Counted from the stretch's first letter, positions 33,365 through 41,285 are shown. The stretch: 64,000 nucleotides of DNA from DASXRA01 sp963737425 (GCA_963737425.1 CAVTSX010000009.1:124001-188000), one strand, 5' to 3'. Program-made: numbers and translations. The notes: generated from the sequence alone by a model not told the origin.

Positions 33365-33607
33365 TCAGGTTCTGCGGTGACGCCGACGGAACCGGCGGAC
33401 CACCAGCAACGCGACCAGGGCTCCGGCGCCCCCGACAACCGCCTTGCCGGCAGGAGTCTGCGCCTTGGCGATCAGGTTCTGCTTGGCGTCGTTCAGCATC
33501 CGCTTGGGGCTGGTGCGTTCGGCGAGCTGATCGACGGTCGTCGCGAGCGATGTGCGTGCTTGCTCGATGTCGCGCTGAATGTCGTCAGCCGTCCGGTTCG
33601 CAGCCAT
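33365..33607 (-). CDS. DUF3618 small membrane protein
   Basis: An 80-residue protein recognised by RTADDIQRDIEQARTSLATTVDQL, the standard opening of the DUF3618 family, then a basic stretch and one hydrophobic helix (AVVGGAGALVALLVV) ending in an Arg-rich tail. ATG 33607 is preferred, with GAGGGG eight bases upstream. DUF3618 proteins are small single-span actinobacterial proteins of unknown role, often near cell-envelope or stress genes. Confidence 0.85.
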   Translation of the reverse strand: MAANRTADDIQRDIEQARTSLATTVDQLAERTSPKRMLNDAKQNLIAKAQTPAGKAVVGGAGALVALLVVRRFRRRHRRT

Positions 33608-33664
33608 TCCACGGTCCCCTCGACCCCAGTGCACCGATCCGATGATCCGTGAAAGCCTAGCGGC

Positions 33665-34129
33665 ATGGCCCGTCTGACTCCCGGCGACACAGCGCCGCCC
33701 TTCACCCTCCCCGACGCCGACGGCAAGGACGTCTCGCTGGGCGACTTCCGCGGCCGCAAGGTCGTCGTGTACTTCTACCCGGCCGCCTCAACGCCGGGAT
33801 GCACCAAGCAGGCGTGTGACTTCCGCGACAACCTCGGCGAGCTCAACGACGCCGGCTTCGCCGTGGTGGGCATCTCCCCCGACAAGCCGGAGAAGCTCGC
33901 GAAGTTCCGCGACGCCGAGGCCCTCACGTTCCCGCTGCTGTCGGATCCGTCCCGTTCGACGCTCGAGGCGTACAGCGCGTTCGGCGAGAAGACCATGTAC
34001 GGGCGGAAGGTCACGGGCGTCATCCGCTCGACGTTCGTCGTCGACGAGGCCGGCAAGGTCGAGCAGGCCCTCTACAACGTCAAGGCAACCGGCCACGTCG
34101 CCAAGCTGCGCCGCGACCTCGGCGTCTGA
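33665..34129 (+). CDS. bcp: Bcp/PrxQ-type thioredoxin-dependent peroxiredoxin
   Basis: A 154-residue peroxiredoxin: GDTAPPFTLPDADGKDVSLG at the start, peroxidatic Cys46 in STPGCTKQACDFRD and resolving Cys51 five residues later, as in E. coli Bcp (Cys45, Cys50). Conserved Pro and Arg residues (PAASTPGCT, GVIRSTFVVD) are present. It reduces hydroperoxides in the cytosol using thioredoxin. It starts 57 bp from the divergent DUF3618 gene, and a tRNA gene follows. Confidence 0.95.
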   Translation: MARLTPGDTAPPFTLPDADGKDVSLGDFRGRKVVVYFYPAASTPGCTKQACDFRDNLGELNDAGFAVVGISPDKPEKLAKFRDAEALTFPLLSDPSRSTLEAYSAFGEKTMYGRKVTGVIRSTFVVDEAGKVEQALYNVKATGHVAKLRRDLGV

Positions 34130-34192
34130 ACCCGAAGATCGCCGGGTGTGCCCGTGACTCAGAGCGGGCGCGCCGTACGCTCCTAGCGGCGG

Positions 34193-34269
34193 GGGGCCGT
34201 AGCCCAACAGGCAGAGGCACACGGTTTAGGTCCGTGCCAGTGAGGGTTCGACTCCCTCCGGCCCCACCA
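34193..34269 (+). tRNA. tRNA-Leu(UAG)-like, with a short (class I) variable loop and encoded CCA
   Basis: Acceptor stem GGGGCCG (34193-34199) pairs perfectly with CGGCCCC (34259-34265), followed by A and CCA. The D-arm has a 3-bp stem GCC/GGC and an 11-nt loop (CAACAGGCAGA), as in leucine tRNAs. The anticodon stem CACGG/CCGTG closes the loop TTTAGGT, anticodon TAG. The T-arm is GAGGG-TTCGACT-CCCTC. The variable region is only five bases (CCAGT), whereas bacterial leucine tRNAs carry a long extra arm. Identity is inferred from the anticodon, D-loop and discriminator A. Confidence 0.9.
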
Positions 34270-34296
34270 GTGCGCGCGTCGCCGAGCCTCCGGCAG

Positions 34297-35919
34297 TCAG
34301 GTCAGGTCACGCTTGACGACCTTGCCCGCCGGATTTCTCGGCAATGCCTCGCTGAACACGACGTCCCGAGGCGCTTTGTACAGCGCGAGGTTGGTCCGCA
34401 CGAACCCGCGTACTGCCTCCTCGTCAAGGCGCGAACCCGGCGCGCGCACGACGTATGCCCGAAGCCGCTGACCGAATTCGGCGTCGGCGACACCGACCAC
34501 GGCGGCCTCGACGATCTCGTCATGCGAGGCGAGCAGGTCTTCGACCTCGGCCGGGAACACGTTCTCGCCGCCGGAGACGATCATCTCGTCGTCGCGGCCG
34601 TCGATGTAGAGGCGGCCGTGCCGGTCGAAATGGCCGAGGTCGCCGCTGGCCATCAGCCCGTCGATGACTTCCTTGCCGCCGCCGCCTGTGTAGCCGGACG
34701 CCTGAAAGCTGCTGCCGACGAAGATCCGCCCGGTATCGCCTGGGCGCACCGCTCGGCCGTGCGCGTCGAACAGCCGCAGTCGCACGCCGAGCGGTGGACG
34801 CCCCACGGTCGTCGGCGCCTCGCGCAGATCGTCCGGCGTGGCAATGGCGGCAAAGGACACTTCGGTAGAGCCGTAGAGGTTGAAGAGCACGTCGCCGAAC
34901 ACCTGGCGCGTTCGCGTGACCAGGTCCGGGGGGAGCGCAGATCCGGAGAGGCAGATGATGCGCAGCGAAGAGACGTCGCGCAGCCAGATCTCGTCCTCGC
35001 CGAGGGCGAGCACGCGCGACAACATCACCGGCACCATGGCCAGTACGTCGCAGTGGTGTTCGTGGATCGCATCGAGCGTCGCGACCGGGTCGAAGCGCCT
35101 GCGGACCACCACCGTGTCGCCGACGGCGAGCGCCATGGACGCGCTGAGCAGCCCCCAGGCGTGAAATGCCGGCGCGGCGACAAACGCCGTTCGCCCCGCC
35201 CGGAACGGGATCCTGCTCAAGAAGCCGCCGGGCGCCACCAGGGACAACCCGAGGTCACGTGGCGCCCCCTTGGGTGCGCCGGTCGTGCCGCTGGTCAGCA
35301 GGACCAGCGCCTGACGGCCGGCCGGCCGGGGCGGTCGCGACGTATCACCGTCCGCGGCGAGCGAGCGAGGCTGATCAGACGACTCGTCGTCCGACCAGGC
35401 CGGCACGTAGCCCAACCGGGGTTCGTAGTCCTGCACCCTTGCTGCGAACTCGTCGTCGTGGACAAGTAGCGACACGCCCTCCTGGATACAGACGTCGCGC
35501 AGTTGCCGGGGCGCGAAGTCGGTATTGAGCAGCAACGTCCGGGCGCCGACCTTGGCCGCGGCGGCGACCGCGAGGAAGAGCCAGCGGTGATTGCGGCACA
35601 GGATGCCGATGCAGTCGCCGGACGCGAGGCCGTCGGCCAGCCAGGCGTTGGCCACGGCATTGGACTGCTCGTCCAGCTCACGGAACGTCAGCGAGCCCTG
35701 CTCGTCAACCACGGCCGTCGTATCACCGTGCAACTGCGCGCCGGCAACGACGAGAAGGCCGATGGTGCCGTAGGAATGCAGCCCGCGAAGGGCGCGCAGG
35801 TAGCGGTGCGGGGGCCGCAAGCTCATCGCACCGGCGCTGAGCAGCGCCGCGGCCGACAGCGCTTCGTCGGCCGAGCGCCTCAGCAGCCGCGTGGCATCGC
35901 TTATCGGATTGAGCTGCAT
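34297..35919 (-). CDS. AMP-forming acyl-CoA ligase (ANL superfamily, FadD-like)
   Basis: A 540-residue adenylate-forming ligase: P-loop LLTSGTTGAPKGAPR, A5 motif LYGSTEV, the YTGGGGKEVIDGLMASGDLG region with A7 Asp, A8 hinge DGRDDEMIVSGGENVFP, and the C-terminal lysine motif NPAGKVVKRDL (A10). The N-terminal 60 residues carry a helical extension typical of fatty-acid-CoA ligases such as mycobacterial FadD2. The likely reaction is ATP-dependent thioesterification of a fatty or aromatic acid. The gene is convergent with the tRNA. Confidence 0.9.
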   Translation of the reverse strand: MQLNPISDATRLLRRSADEALSAAALLSAGAMSLRPPHRYLRALRGLHSYGTIGLLVVAGAQLHGDTTAVVDEQGSLTFRELDEQSNAVANAWLADGLASGDCIGILCRNHRWLFLAVAAAAKVGARTLLLNTDFAPRQLRDVCIQEGVSLLVHDDEFAARVQDYEPRLGYVPAWSDDESSDQPRSLAADGDTSRPPRPAGRQALVLLTSGTTGAPKGAPRDLGLSLVAPGGFLSRIPFRAGRTAFVAAPAFHAWGLLSASMALAVGDTVVVRRRFDPVATLDAIHEHHCDVLAMVPVMLSRVLALGEDEIWLRDVSSLRIICLSGSALPPDLVTRTRQVFGDVLFNLYGSTEVSFAAIATPDDLREAPTTVGRPPLGVRLRLFDAHGRAVRPGDTGRIFVGSSFQASGYTGGGGKEVIDGLMASGDLGHFDRHGRLYIDGRDDEMIVSGGENVFPAEVEDLLASHDEIVEAAVVGVADAEFGQRLRAYVVRAPGSRLDEEAVRGFVRTNLALYKAPRDVVFSEALPRNPAGKVVKRDLT

Positions 35920-35975
35920 TCCTCGGACCGTACCGCGACTGGACGAACCGGCCTGGCACAGCGGACGATGGAGTC

Positions 35976-36188
35976 ATGCCCGAGCAACGGGAGCATCAGG
36001 CGGCCCACGAGTGCGACCGTCCCGGCTGCACCGCCGAAGGACGTCACCGGACCGTGATGGGCCAGGTGCTGTGCGACCACTGCGACGACATGCTGGTCGA
36101 GGCCGAGACCGGCTGCATGGCCGGTAACGGCACTCCGGTTCCGCCCGCGGGCTGGTGGCGCCGGCTTCGCCGGCGCCTAGCTGCCTGA
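35976..36188 (+). CDS. Small cysteine-rich putative zinc-binding protein
   Basis: A 70-residue protein with HECDRPGCTAEGRH and LCDHCDD: a C-x4-C pair and a C-x2-C pair 14 residues apart, suitable for one zinc ion, followed by a basic C-terminal tail. No strong ribosome-binding site is visible. The last 11 codons form a perfect hairpin (36157-36177), and the stop overlaps the convergent hydroxylase gene by 12 bp. Similar short zinc-ribbon proteins are known in actinobacteria, but I cannot name the family. Confidence 0.5.
   Translation: MPEQREHQAAHECDRPGCTAEGRHRTVMGQVLCDHCDDMLVEAETGCMAGNGTPVPPAGWWRRLRRRLAA
36157..36177. terminator. Bidirectional hairpin between convergent genes
   Basis: Perfect 9-bp stem GGCGCCGGC / GCCGGCGCC with a TTC loop, located at the overlap of the zinc-protein 3' end and the namH-like stop codon. 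It could terminate both transcripts although it lies in coding sequence. Confidence 0.55.
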
Positions 36189-37745
36189 GGTTGCCCCGGC
36201 ATCGGCCGTATCAACCGGATGGCACCGGATGTCGTGCCCGACCGACGTGAGGCATTTGCCGTCCGCCAGCCGCCACTTCCAGCCGTGCATCTGGCAGGTC
36301 AGCACGCCGTCGTCGACGCGCCCGAAACGGGTCAGGTCGGCTTTGAGGTGCGCGCAGCGGCGCTGGATCGACCACCCGTCGAGTTCGATCATCTCGGCGG
36401 CCTCGGTGGCGTTCTGCTCGGTGTACCAGCCCTCGGCGTAGTTCAGCCGTTCCTCGGACAGGCATTTGAAGAATGTGTAGATGAACTCGTTGTACGGGCC
36501 GATGCGCTGCGCTGAGAACCGGCAGGACAGGAACAGGCTGTTGACCCAGTCGATCTCGTGCTCGGCGACCAGCTTCTCCAGGTACGCGCGCCGGGTGCGG
36601 AACCGGTAGCGCACTTTCTCCCCCGCGTACGCGCGCACCTCACGGGCGACGAAGTCCAGGATGAAGTCGATATCGCCGCGCTCAGAATCCTCGGCGGTGA
36701 AACGCACCCCGCCGTTGATGCCGTTGGCCATGTGCTCGGCCTCTTCGAGCAGCGGCGTGAACCACTCGGTGAGCTCGGCGAGAACGTCGACCTCGGGATG
36801 AGCCCATGTCTTCTTCGCGACCTCGACCTCAGGCATCCGCCGGGCCTGGTAGTCGCGCAGGTAGGCCGTCTTGTCACCGAAGATCGTCTGCGGGTCGAGG
36901 GGGTGCGCCACCGGGCAGTCCGGCTCGGTGATGTCGGTGACCGACCCGGGCAGCAGCAGGCGCCCCTCGTCGTGGCCGTGCTCGGCGAGCCAGTCGAGGT
37001 ACACCTTCTGGTCGGGGAAGATGTTCGACTCGTCGCCGAAGATGTCGTTGAATCCCCACAGTTCCTCGTCGAGGAAGCACGGCGGCCCGGCGATCGGGAA
37101 GACGAAGCGCGCGCCGAGTTCCTCGATGTATCGCAACGTGCGGTCGAACTGCCGCTCGCGCTTGGTCAAACCAAGCGCCTGCTTGGCCCGCTTCGGCAGC
37201 TCGTACACCATCGGGAACCAGATCGCCCCGGAGAACTGGATCAGGTAGGCGTCGACCGGGCCGAGTTCGCGAAACCGCGATAGGTCCGACGGGCGTGCAT
37301 CATTCTGGTTCAGCAGTGTGGACGTGCCGTCGCGCACCCACAGCGACGAATCACCGATCGGGCCGTCGGTGGGCGAGGTCAGCGACTGGATCATGATCTG
37401 CAGCCCGTCGAGATCGACCACCTCGTCGGACTCGGGCTTGACGAACGAGTGGAAGCCGAGCTCGCGCAGCTCGTCCTCCAACTGGGACGTGGGGTAGTCC
37501 GGCAGCAGGACCGTGACGTCCTTGCTGATGTGCCGTCGCAGGTGCTCGGCGTCGAAGTGGTCGCGGTGCAGGTGGCTGACGAACAGGTAGTCGGCCCGGC
37601 CGATCGCGTCCCAGTCCAACTGCGAGTTGTCAGGGAAGGGGAACCACGAGCCGAAATACGCAGGATTTACCCAGGGGTCGGTGAGGATGCTGCCGTGGGC
37701 GGTCTCGATGAGGACACTCGCGTGCCCAAGGCCGGTCACTCGCAT
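36177..37745 (-). CDS. namH: NamH-like UDP-MurNAc hydroxylase (metallo-beta-lactamase fold plus Rieske domain)
   Basis: A 522-residue protein, close in length to mycobacterial NamH (Rv3818). The N-terminal part is a metallo-beta-lactamase fold: SHLHRDH (His58, His60, Asp62, His63), VNPAYFGSWFPFPDNS and NDARPSDL. The C-terminal Rieske [2Fe-2S] site is C-x-H-x17-C-x2-H (Cys464, His466, Cys484, His487; RRCAHLKADL and CQMHGWKW). FNDIFGDESNIFPDQKVYLD and SGAIWFPMVYELPKRAK also match my memory of that family. NamH hydroxylates UDP-N-acetylmuramate to the N-glycolyl form, which gives lysozyme-resistant peptidoglycan. Distant relatives (CMP-Neu5Ac hydroxylase) use the same two domains in another order. 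The role is inferred from resemblance. Confidence 0.82.
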   Translation of the reverse strand: MRVTGLGHASVLIETAHGSILTDPWVNPAYFGSWFPFPDNSQLDWDAIGRADYLFVSHLHRDHFDAEHLRRHISKDVTVLLPDYPTSQLEDELRELGFHSFVKPESDEVVDLDGLQIMIQSLTSPTDGPIGDSSLWVRDGTSTLLNQNDARPSDLSRFRELGPVDAYLIQFSGAIWFPMVYELPKRAKQALGLTKRERQFDRTLRYIEELGARFVFPIAGPPCFLDEELWGFNDIFGDESNIFPDQKVYLDWLAEHGHDEGRLLLPGSVTDITEPDCPVAHPLDPQTIFGDKTAYLRDYQARRMPEVEVAKKTWAHPEVDVLAELTEWFTPLLEEAEHMANGINGGVRFTAEDSERGDIDFILDFVAREVRAYAGEKVRYRFRTRRAYLEKLVAEHEIDWVNSLFLSCRFSAQRIGPYNEFIYTFFKCLSEERLNYAEGWYTEQNATEAAEMIELDGWSIQRRCAHLKADLTRFGRVDDGVLTCQMHGWKWRLADGKCLTSVGHDIRCHPVDTADAGATSGS

Positions 37746-37765
37746 ACCGCAACGGTATCGGCTGG

Positions 37766-38329
37766 CTACCCGCGCTCGGTCGACGCGGGTGGGCGGTACT
37801 CGCCGGCGAGCAGTGACCAGACCTCGACGTCGTGCCGCTCGCCGTTGTAGAAGAACGCGCTGCGCAGCACGCCGTCGCGCGTCATGCCGAGCCGGCGCGC
37901 AACGGCAACACTTCGCACGTTTTCCGGCACGCAATGCCACTCGACCCGGCTCATGGCCCGACTGTTGAATGCCCAGTCGATCATGTGGCGTGCCGCGCGG
38001 GTGATCAGCCCGCCGCCTTCGGCCTCAGGGGCGAGCCACACCCCGATCTCGCACACACCGTCGGCGGCGTCGAACACCCGGAACAGCGTGCCGCCGACGA
38101 GGTCTTCACCGGCCCAGATGCCGTAGATGCGCCCCTCGTCCTTTGCCTGCCGGTCGGCATAACGCTGCAGCCAGCGTCGTGCCTCGGCCTCGTTCGTCAC
38201 CGATCTGGCCCACGGCAACCACGGCGCGAGGTGCGGCCGCACCCGGTCGAGATAGGCGGCGAACTCGCCGGCCCGCCAGGGCTCCAGGGCCCTGAGTTCC
38301 GCATTGTCGGCAAGGGAAAGCGAAAGCAT
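37766..38329 (-). CDS. RimJ/RimL-type GNAT acetyltransferase
   Basis: A 187-residue N-acetyltransferase: ELRALEPWRAGEFAAYLDRV start, GGTLFRVFDAADGVCEIGVW strand pair, the acetyl-CoA loop LAPEAEGGGLITRAARHMID and the final VEWHCVPENVRSVAVARRLGMTRDG motif. These are the hallmarks of ribosomal-protein-serine acetyltransferase relatives, which often acetylate N-terminal Ser/Ala or small molecules. ATG 38329 is chosen over the upstream in-frame start because it opens the family pattern and is preceded by GAGAGG. Divergent from the TetR gene. Confidence 0.85.
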   Translation of the reverse strand: MLSLSLADNAELRALEPWRAGEFAAYLDRVRPHLAPWLPWARSVTNEAEARRWLQRYADRQAKDEGRIYGIWAGEDLVGGTLFRVFDAADGVCEIGVWLAPEAEGGGLITRAARHMIDWAFNSRAMSRVEWHCVPENVRSVAVARRLGMTRDGVLRSAFFYNGERHDVEVWSLLAGEYRPPASTERG

Positions 38330-38378
38330 CGCGCGCGCCTCTCGTTCATAACAAACGTTCGGTACGTAGCATAGACGG
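38330..38378. promoter_or_regulatory. Divergent promoter with candidate TetR operator
   Basis: The 49-bp gap between the acetyltransferase and TetR starts contains ACAAACGTTCGGTACGT (38351-38367), an AT-richer stretch with partial dyad symmetry (ACGT-TCGGT-ACGT). TetR repressors usually bind such a site between divergent genes. Evidence is limited to position and symmetry. Confidence 0.35.
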
Positions 38379-39047
38379 ATGCCGGCACCGACCGACCACG
38401 AAGCCAAAAGACGCGATGTGTCCGAGGCGGTGTGGCAAGTGCTCGCCCGCGACGGTTTCGGCGGCTTGACGTTGCGCGCCGTCGCCGCGCAGATGCATGC
38501 TTCGACGGGCCTGCTGACGCATTATTTCCCGTCCAAGCACGCGCTGGTGCGCCACGCGCTGGAGGTCGCCGAGGAACGCACTGCCAGTCGTGGGCGCCCG
38601 GCTCCCGAGGCGGACGGAATGCCCGCGCTGCGTGCCGCGCTGCGCAGCGTCCTCCCGATCGATCCGGATACCGTCACGATGAACCGCGTCTGGGTCAGCT
38701 CCTGGGACGCCGCACTCGGCGACAGCGAGTTGGGCATGGCCGAGCGAGCCCGCTACAAGCGGTGGCGGGCCCGGCTTCGGCCACATGTCGAGGCGGCGCA
38801 GCGTCTTGGCCAACTGCCCGCGGATGCCGCGGCGGAAGACCTCGTGGCCACGGTCGCCGCGTTCACCCACGGGCTGGTGGTGCAGGCGCTGTTCGATCCG
38901 CGCGCGTTCCCGAGACGACGTCAACTGGCACTGCTCGACGCGTTGCTCGACTCGCTCTGCTCGACTGGTGCGTCGGGTAGTGCTGCGGCCGTGAACCGCG
39001 ACCTGGCACGGGCTACGGCGCTCCCGGACGTCCCATCGGGGTCTTGA
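38379..39047 (+). CDS. TetR-family transcriptional regulator
   Basis: A 222-residue repressor. The N-terminal helix-turn-helix reads GFGGLTLRAVAAQMHASTGLLTHYFPSKHALVRHAL, with the canonical T-G-x-L-x-x-Y-F-x-S-K pattern. The helical ligand domain (VWVSSWDAALGDSELGMAERARYKRW, then AFTHGLVVQALFDP) resembles BetI/TetR_C_6 regulators. It is divergent from the GNAT gene and may control it. The stop codon lies inside repeat element B. Confidence 0.92.
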   Translation: MPAPTDHEAKRRDVSEAVWQVLARDGFGGLTLRAVAAQMHASTGLLTHYFPSKHALVRHALEVAEERTASRGRPAPEADGMPALRAALRSVLPIDPDTVTMNRVWVSSWDAALGDSELGMAERARYKRWRARLRPHVEAAQRLGQLPADAAAEDLVATVAAFTHGLVVQALFDPRAFPRRRQLALLDALLDSLCSTGASGSAAAVNRDLARATALPDVPSGS

Positions 39048-39098
39048 TCATCTCTGTGGGATCTGCCATTGCTCGCGGTTTCGACAGAGATGATCAAT
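39043..39098. repeat. 56-bp palindromic intergenic element, copy B
   Basis: TTGATCATCTCTGT (39044-39057) pairs perfectly with ACAGAGATGATCAA (39084-39097); overall length 56 bp as in copy A. The left end contains the tetR stop codon (39045-39047). The rest of the 231-bp gap to the next gene shows no other structure. Confidence 0.85.
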
Positions 39099-39278
39099 GG
39101 TGTGCCAGCGCGGACTCCGAGCACGGTGGTCAGACCGTAGCCATCTACGGCTGTCATACCAGGCCGTCGCGCTGCCCCGATGTGCCGATCCCGCACGCGC
39201 CAAATCAGACGTATCAAGCGAGGCGTGCGCGCCTCCGTCGAGACAGAGCTAGCTCTACGTACTCAGGGGAGGCAGCAC

Positions 39279-39563
39279 ATGCCGGCAGCCAGCACGCCGC
39301 GCACACGGTTCGTAACGGATCAATCGGTCGTCGCGATCCCGCATCAGGACCTCCTATTCGGCCAATGTGCAGAACTCAGCGACTTCGTGACGAATGTGCC
39401 AGCCACCCGGTTCGACCGGCATCTTGGTCGGCCTGTGCTTACCGTCACGGCTGCTGAGAGCGCTCGTTGCGGCTCGCGCGAAGCGCTCGACGCCGCGCTC
39501 CGGCAAGCGCCCCCGCAGCCCGACCTGGACGTCTGGGCCTACGATCGGCGGGACGGTAAGTGA
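39279..39563 (+). CDS. Small hypothetical protein upstream of ECF sigma factor
   Basis: A 94-residue protein; ATG 39279 has GGGGAGG six bases upstream. The sequence (RFVTDQSVVAIPHQDLLFGQ, then ELSDFVTNVPATRFDRHLGR) recalls the N-terminal segment found before subtilisin-like domains in some actinobacterial loci with sigma factors, but no catalytic motif follows. It could be a stand-alone protein or a remnant. Its stop lies 42 bp before the sigma factor, same strand, suggesting one transcript. Function unknown. Confidence 0.55.
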   Translation: MPAASTPRTRFVTDQSVVAIPHQDLLFGQCAELSDFVTNVPATRFDRHLGRPVLTVTAAESARCGSREALDAALRQAPPQPDLDVWAYDRRDGK

Positions 39564-39605
39564 GCAACATGGCACTGACTGCCCAGAGGTCCAGGGGGGC
39601 GAACT

Positions 39606-40229
39606 ATGCGCGACGACCCGATCGTCATCGCGCTCGTCGGACGCGCGCGAGACGGCGACCAGTCAGCGTGGGATCAGATCGTGGAGCGATTCGCGCCGCT
39701 CGTCTGGTCGATCTGCCGCCGATTCCGCCTGTCCGAGGCGGATGCGCACGACGTCGGCCAGAACGTGTGGCTGCGTCTGGTCGAGTACCTGCCGTCGCTG
39801 CGCGAGGCGGCGGCATTGCCCGGCTGGCTGGCCACGACGACGCGCCGCGAGTGTCTGCGGGTGCAGCGCGGCGTATGGGAGCGCGACCGCCAGTTGATGG
39901 AGCCCACGTTCGACCTACCGGCCGACGACGAGACCACGCAGGTCGATCGCTGGCTGATCGCGGCCGAACGCGACGACGCCCTTCGCGAAGCGTTCGCCCA
40001 GTTGGAAGATCGCTGCCGGCAGTTGTTGTCACTGCTGATGCGGGATCCGCCGATCGCGTACTCCGATATCAGCGCCGACCTCAGCATCCCCGTGGGCAGC
40101 ATCGGGCCCTCACGTGCGCGGTGCCTGGCCAAGTTGCGGCGCAACCCGTCCCTGGTGGCATTGCTCGGCGACAGGCCCGGGGCGCTCGGAGGGGGTGGTC
40201 AGCGTGACCAGCGCATGGTTGGACGATGA
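39606..40229 (+). CDS. ECF-type RNA polymerase sigma factor
   Basis: A 207-residue sigma-70-family protein with regions 2 and 4: WDQIVERFAPLVWSICRRFRLSEADAHDVGQNVWLRL (region 2) and LREAFAQLEDRCRQLLSLLMRDPPIAYSDISADLSIPVGSIGPSRARCLAKLRR (helix-turn-helix of region 4). No anti-sigma factor gene is adjacent. A GGGGGGC site precedes the ATG. The next gene starts inside its 3' end. The small proteins on either side probably belong to the same regulatory unit. Confidence 0.92.
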   Translation: MRDDPIVIALVGRARDGDQSAWDQIVERFAPLVWSICRRFRLSEADAHDVGQNVWLRLVEYLPSLREAAALPGWLATTTRRECLRVQRGVWERDRQLMEPTFDLPADDETTQVDRWLIAAERDDALREAFAQLEDRCRQLLSLLMRDPPIAYSDISADLSIPVGSIGPSRARCLAKLRRNPSLVALLGDRPGALGGGGQRDQRMVGR

Positions 40230-40665
40230 CGACGCACTCCTCGCCGCGGTCAAGCACGCCCTGCACGAGGTGAGCGAGGTTCCCGACACCTTCGTCGAGG
40301 CCGGCAAGACGTCCTACGCGTGGCACAACATCGACGCCGAACTGGCCGCCCTGACCTACGACTCGTCCGAGGATCTTCTCGCGGCGGCAGCGACTCGCGC
40401 CGAACCGGCTGCGCTGCGTTGCCTCACGTTTCAGGCCAGGAATCTGACGATCGAACTGGAGATCATCTCCGACGGGTTACACGGTCAACTGGTACCGCCG
40501 CAGGCGGGCACCGTCGAACTACGGCACGCCGACGGGGCGATCACAACCGCCGAGGTCAACGACGTCGGCTACTTCACCGCGGCGCCGTTGCCGGCCGGCA
40601 CGTTCCGGCTGCAATGCAGCACTGCTGGTGGCGGGTCGATACTGACCGACTGGATCAGGCTGTAG
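40204..40665 (+). CDS. Hypothetical protein with C-terminal beta-sandwich, coupled to sigma factor
   Basis: A 153-residue protein whose GTG lies inside the end of the sigma-factor gene with GGAGGGGG eight bases upstream. The N-terminal half is acidic and helical (DDDDALLAAVKHALHEVSE, then WHNIDAELAALTYDSSEDLL). The C-terminal half (LTIELEIISDGLHGQLVPP, GTVELRHADG, FTAAPLPAGTFRLQC) looks like a carboxypeptidase-regulatory-like or immunoglobulin-like sandwich. I recall this arrangement next to sigma factors and CHAT-domain genes, but no CHAT gene is present here. Its 3' end overlaps the convergent GNAT gene by 11 bp. Confidence 0.65.
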   Translation: MTSAWLDDDDALLAAVKHALHEVSEVPDTFVEAGKTSYAWHNIDAELAALTYDSSEDLLAAAATRAEPAALRCLTFQARNLTIELEIISDGLHGQLVPPQAGTVELRHADGAITTAEVNDVGYFTAAPLPAGTFRLQCSTAGGGSILTDWIRL

Positions 40666-41260
40666 GCGCTGAGCCCGCCGCCTGGGCACGCCACTCGTGG
40701 TCGAGGATCGACATCAGTATCTCGTCGTACCACCGGCCGTCATGCTGGACGACCTCGCGCCGGCGACCCTCCTCGACGAAACCTGCCTTGCGGTACGCGG
40801 CGATAGCCCGCGCGTTGAACGACCAGACGCCGAGCTGGATGCGATGCAGTCCGACCTCGCGGAACCCGTACGAGACGACCACTCGAACCGCGTCGGTGCC
40901 ATAGCCGCGGCCGACGAATTGCCGGCCGAGCAGTATGCCGACCGTGCCGCAGCGGTCCCTCACCCCGGCTCCGAAAAGCCCGATGTGACCCACCAGCGTC
41001 GGCTCGTCGTCGAGCGTCTCGATCGAGAAGCCCGCGTCGGCCGTTTGGTTCGCCGACCACCGGGCCACATCCTCGCGGGCCGATGCCGCCGACAAGGGCG
41101 CCGCGGACGCCGAGTTCGTGGCCCTGATCGCCGGGTCCATCAACCAGCCGGCCACCACGGGAAGATCCTCGTCTCGGATGCCGCGCAGCCGCACGCGATC
41201 GCCCACCAGAAGCCCGTCGGCGTAGGTGAAGGCATCGTCGTGATCGCGTAGTCGGGTCAT
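40655..41260 (-). CDS. GNAT-family N-acetyltransferase
   Basis: A 201-residue acetyltransferase: VRLRGIRDEDLPVVAGWLMD start, SIETLDDEPTLVGHIGLFG strands, acetyl-CoA binding loop GILLGRQFVGRGYGTDAVRV and HRIQLGVWSFNARAIAAYRKAGF at the end. This is the RimJ/RimL-like profile with the R-G-x-G-T signature. Substrate unknown. It is convergent with the sigma-factor unit and lies just downstream of rdgB on the same strand. Confidence 0.88.
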   Translation of the reverse strand: MTRLRDHDDAFTYADGLLVGDRVRLRGIRDEDLPVVAGWLMDPAIRATNSASAAPLSAASAREDVARWSANQTADAGFSIETLDDEPTLVGHIGLFGAGVRDRCGTVGILLGRQFVGRGYGTDAVRVVVSYGFREVGLHRIQLGVWSFNARAIAAYRKAGFVEEGRRREVVQHDGRWYDEILMSILDHEWRAQAAGSAPTA

Positions 41261-41285
41261 CTACTCGATCCTGCCGGGTCGCGAG

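Noticed and set aside
34193..34269. tRNA-Leu dismissed as a tRNA pseudogene
   Set aside because: All stems pair perfectly, the T-loop is canonical and CCA is encoded, so decay is unlikely; reported instead as an unusual functional candidate.
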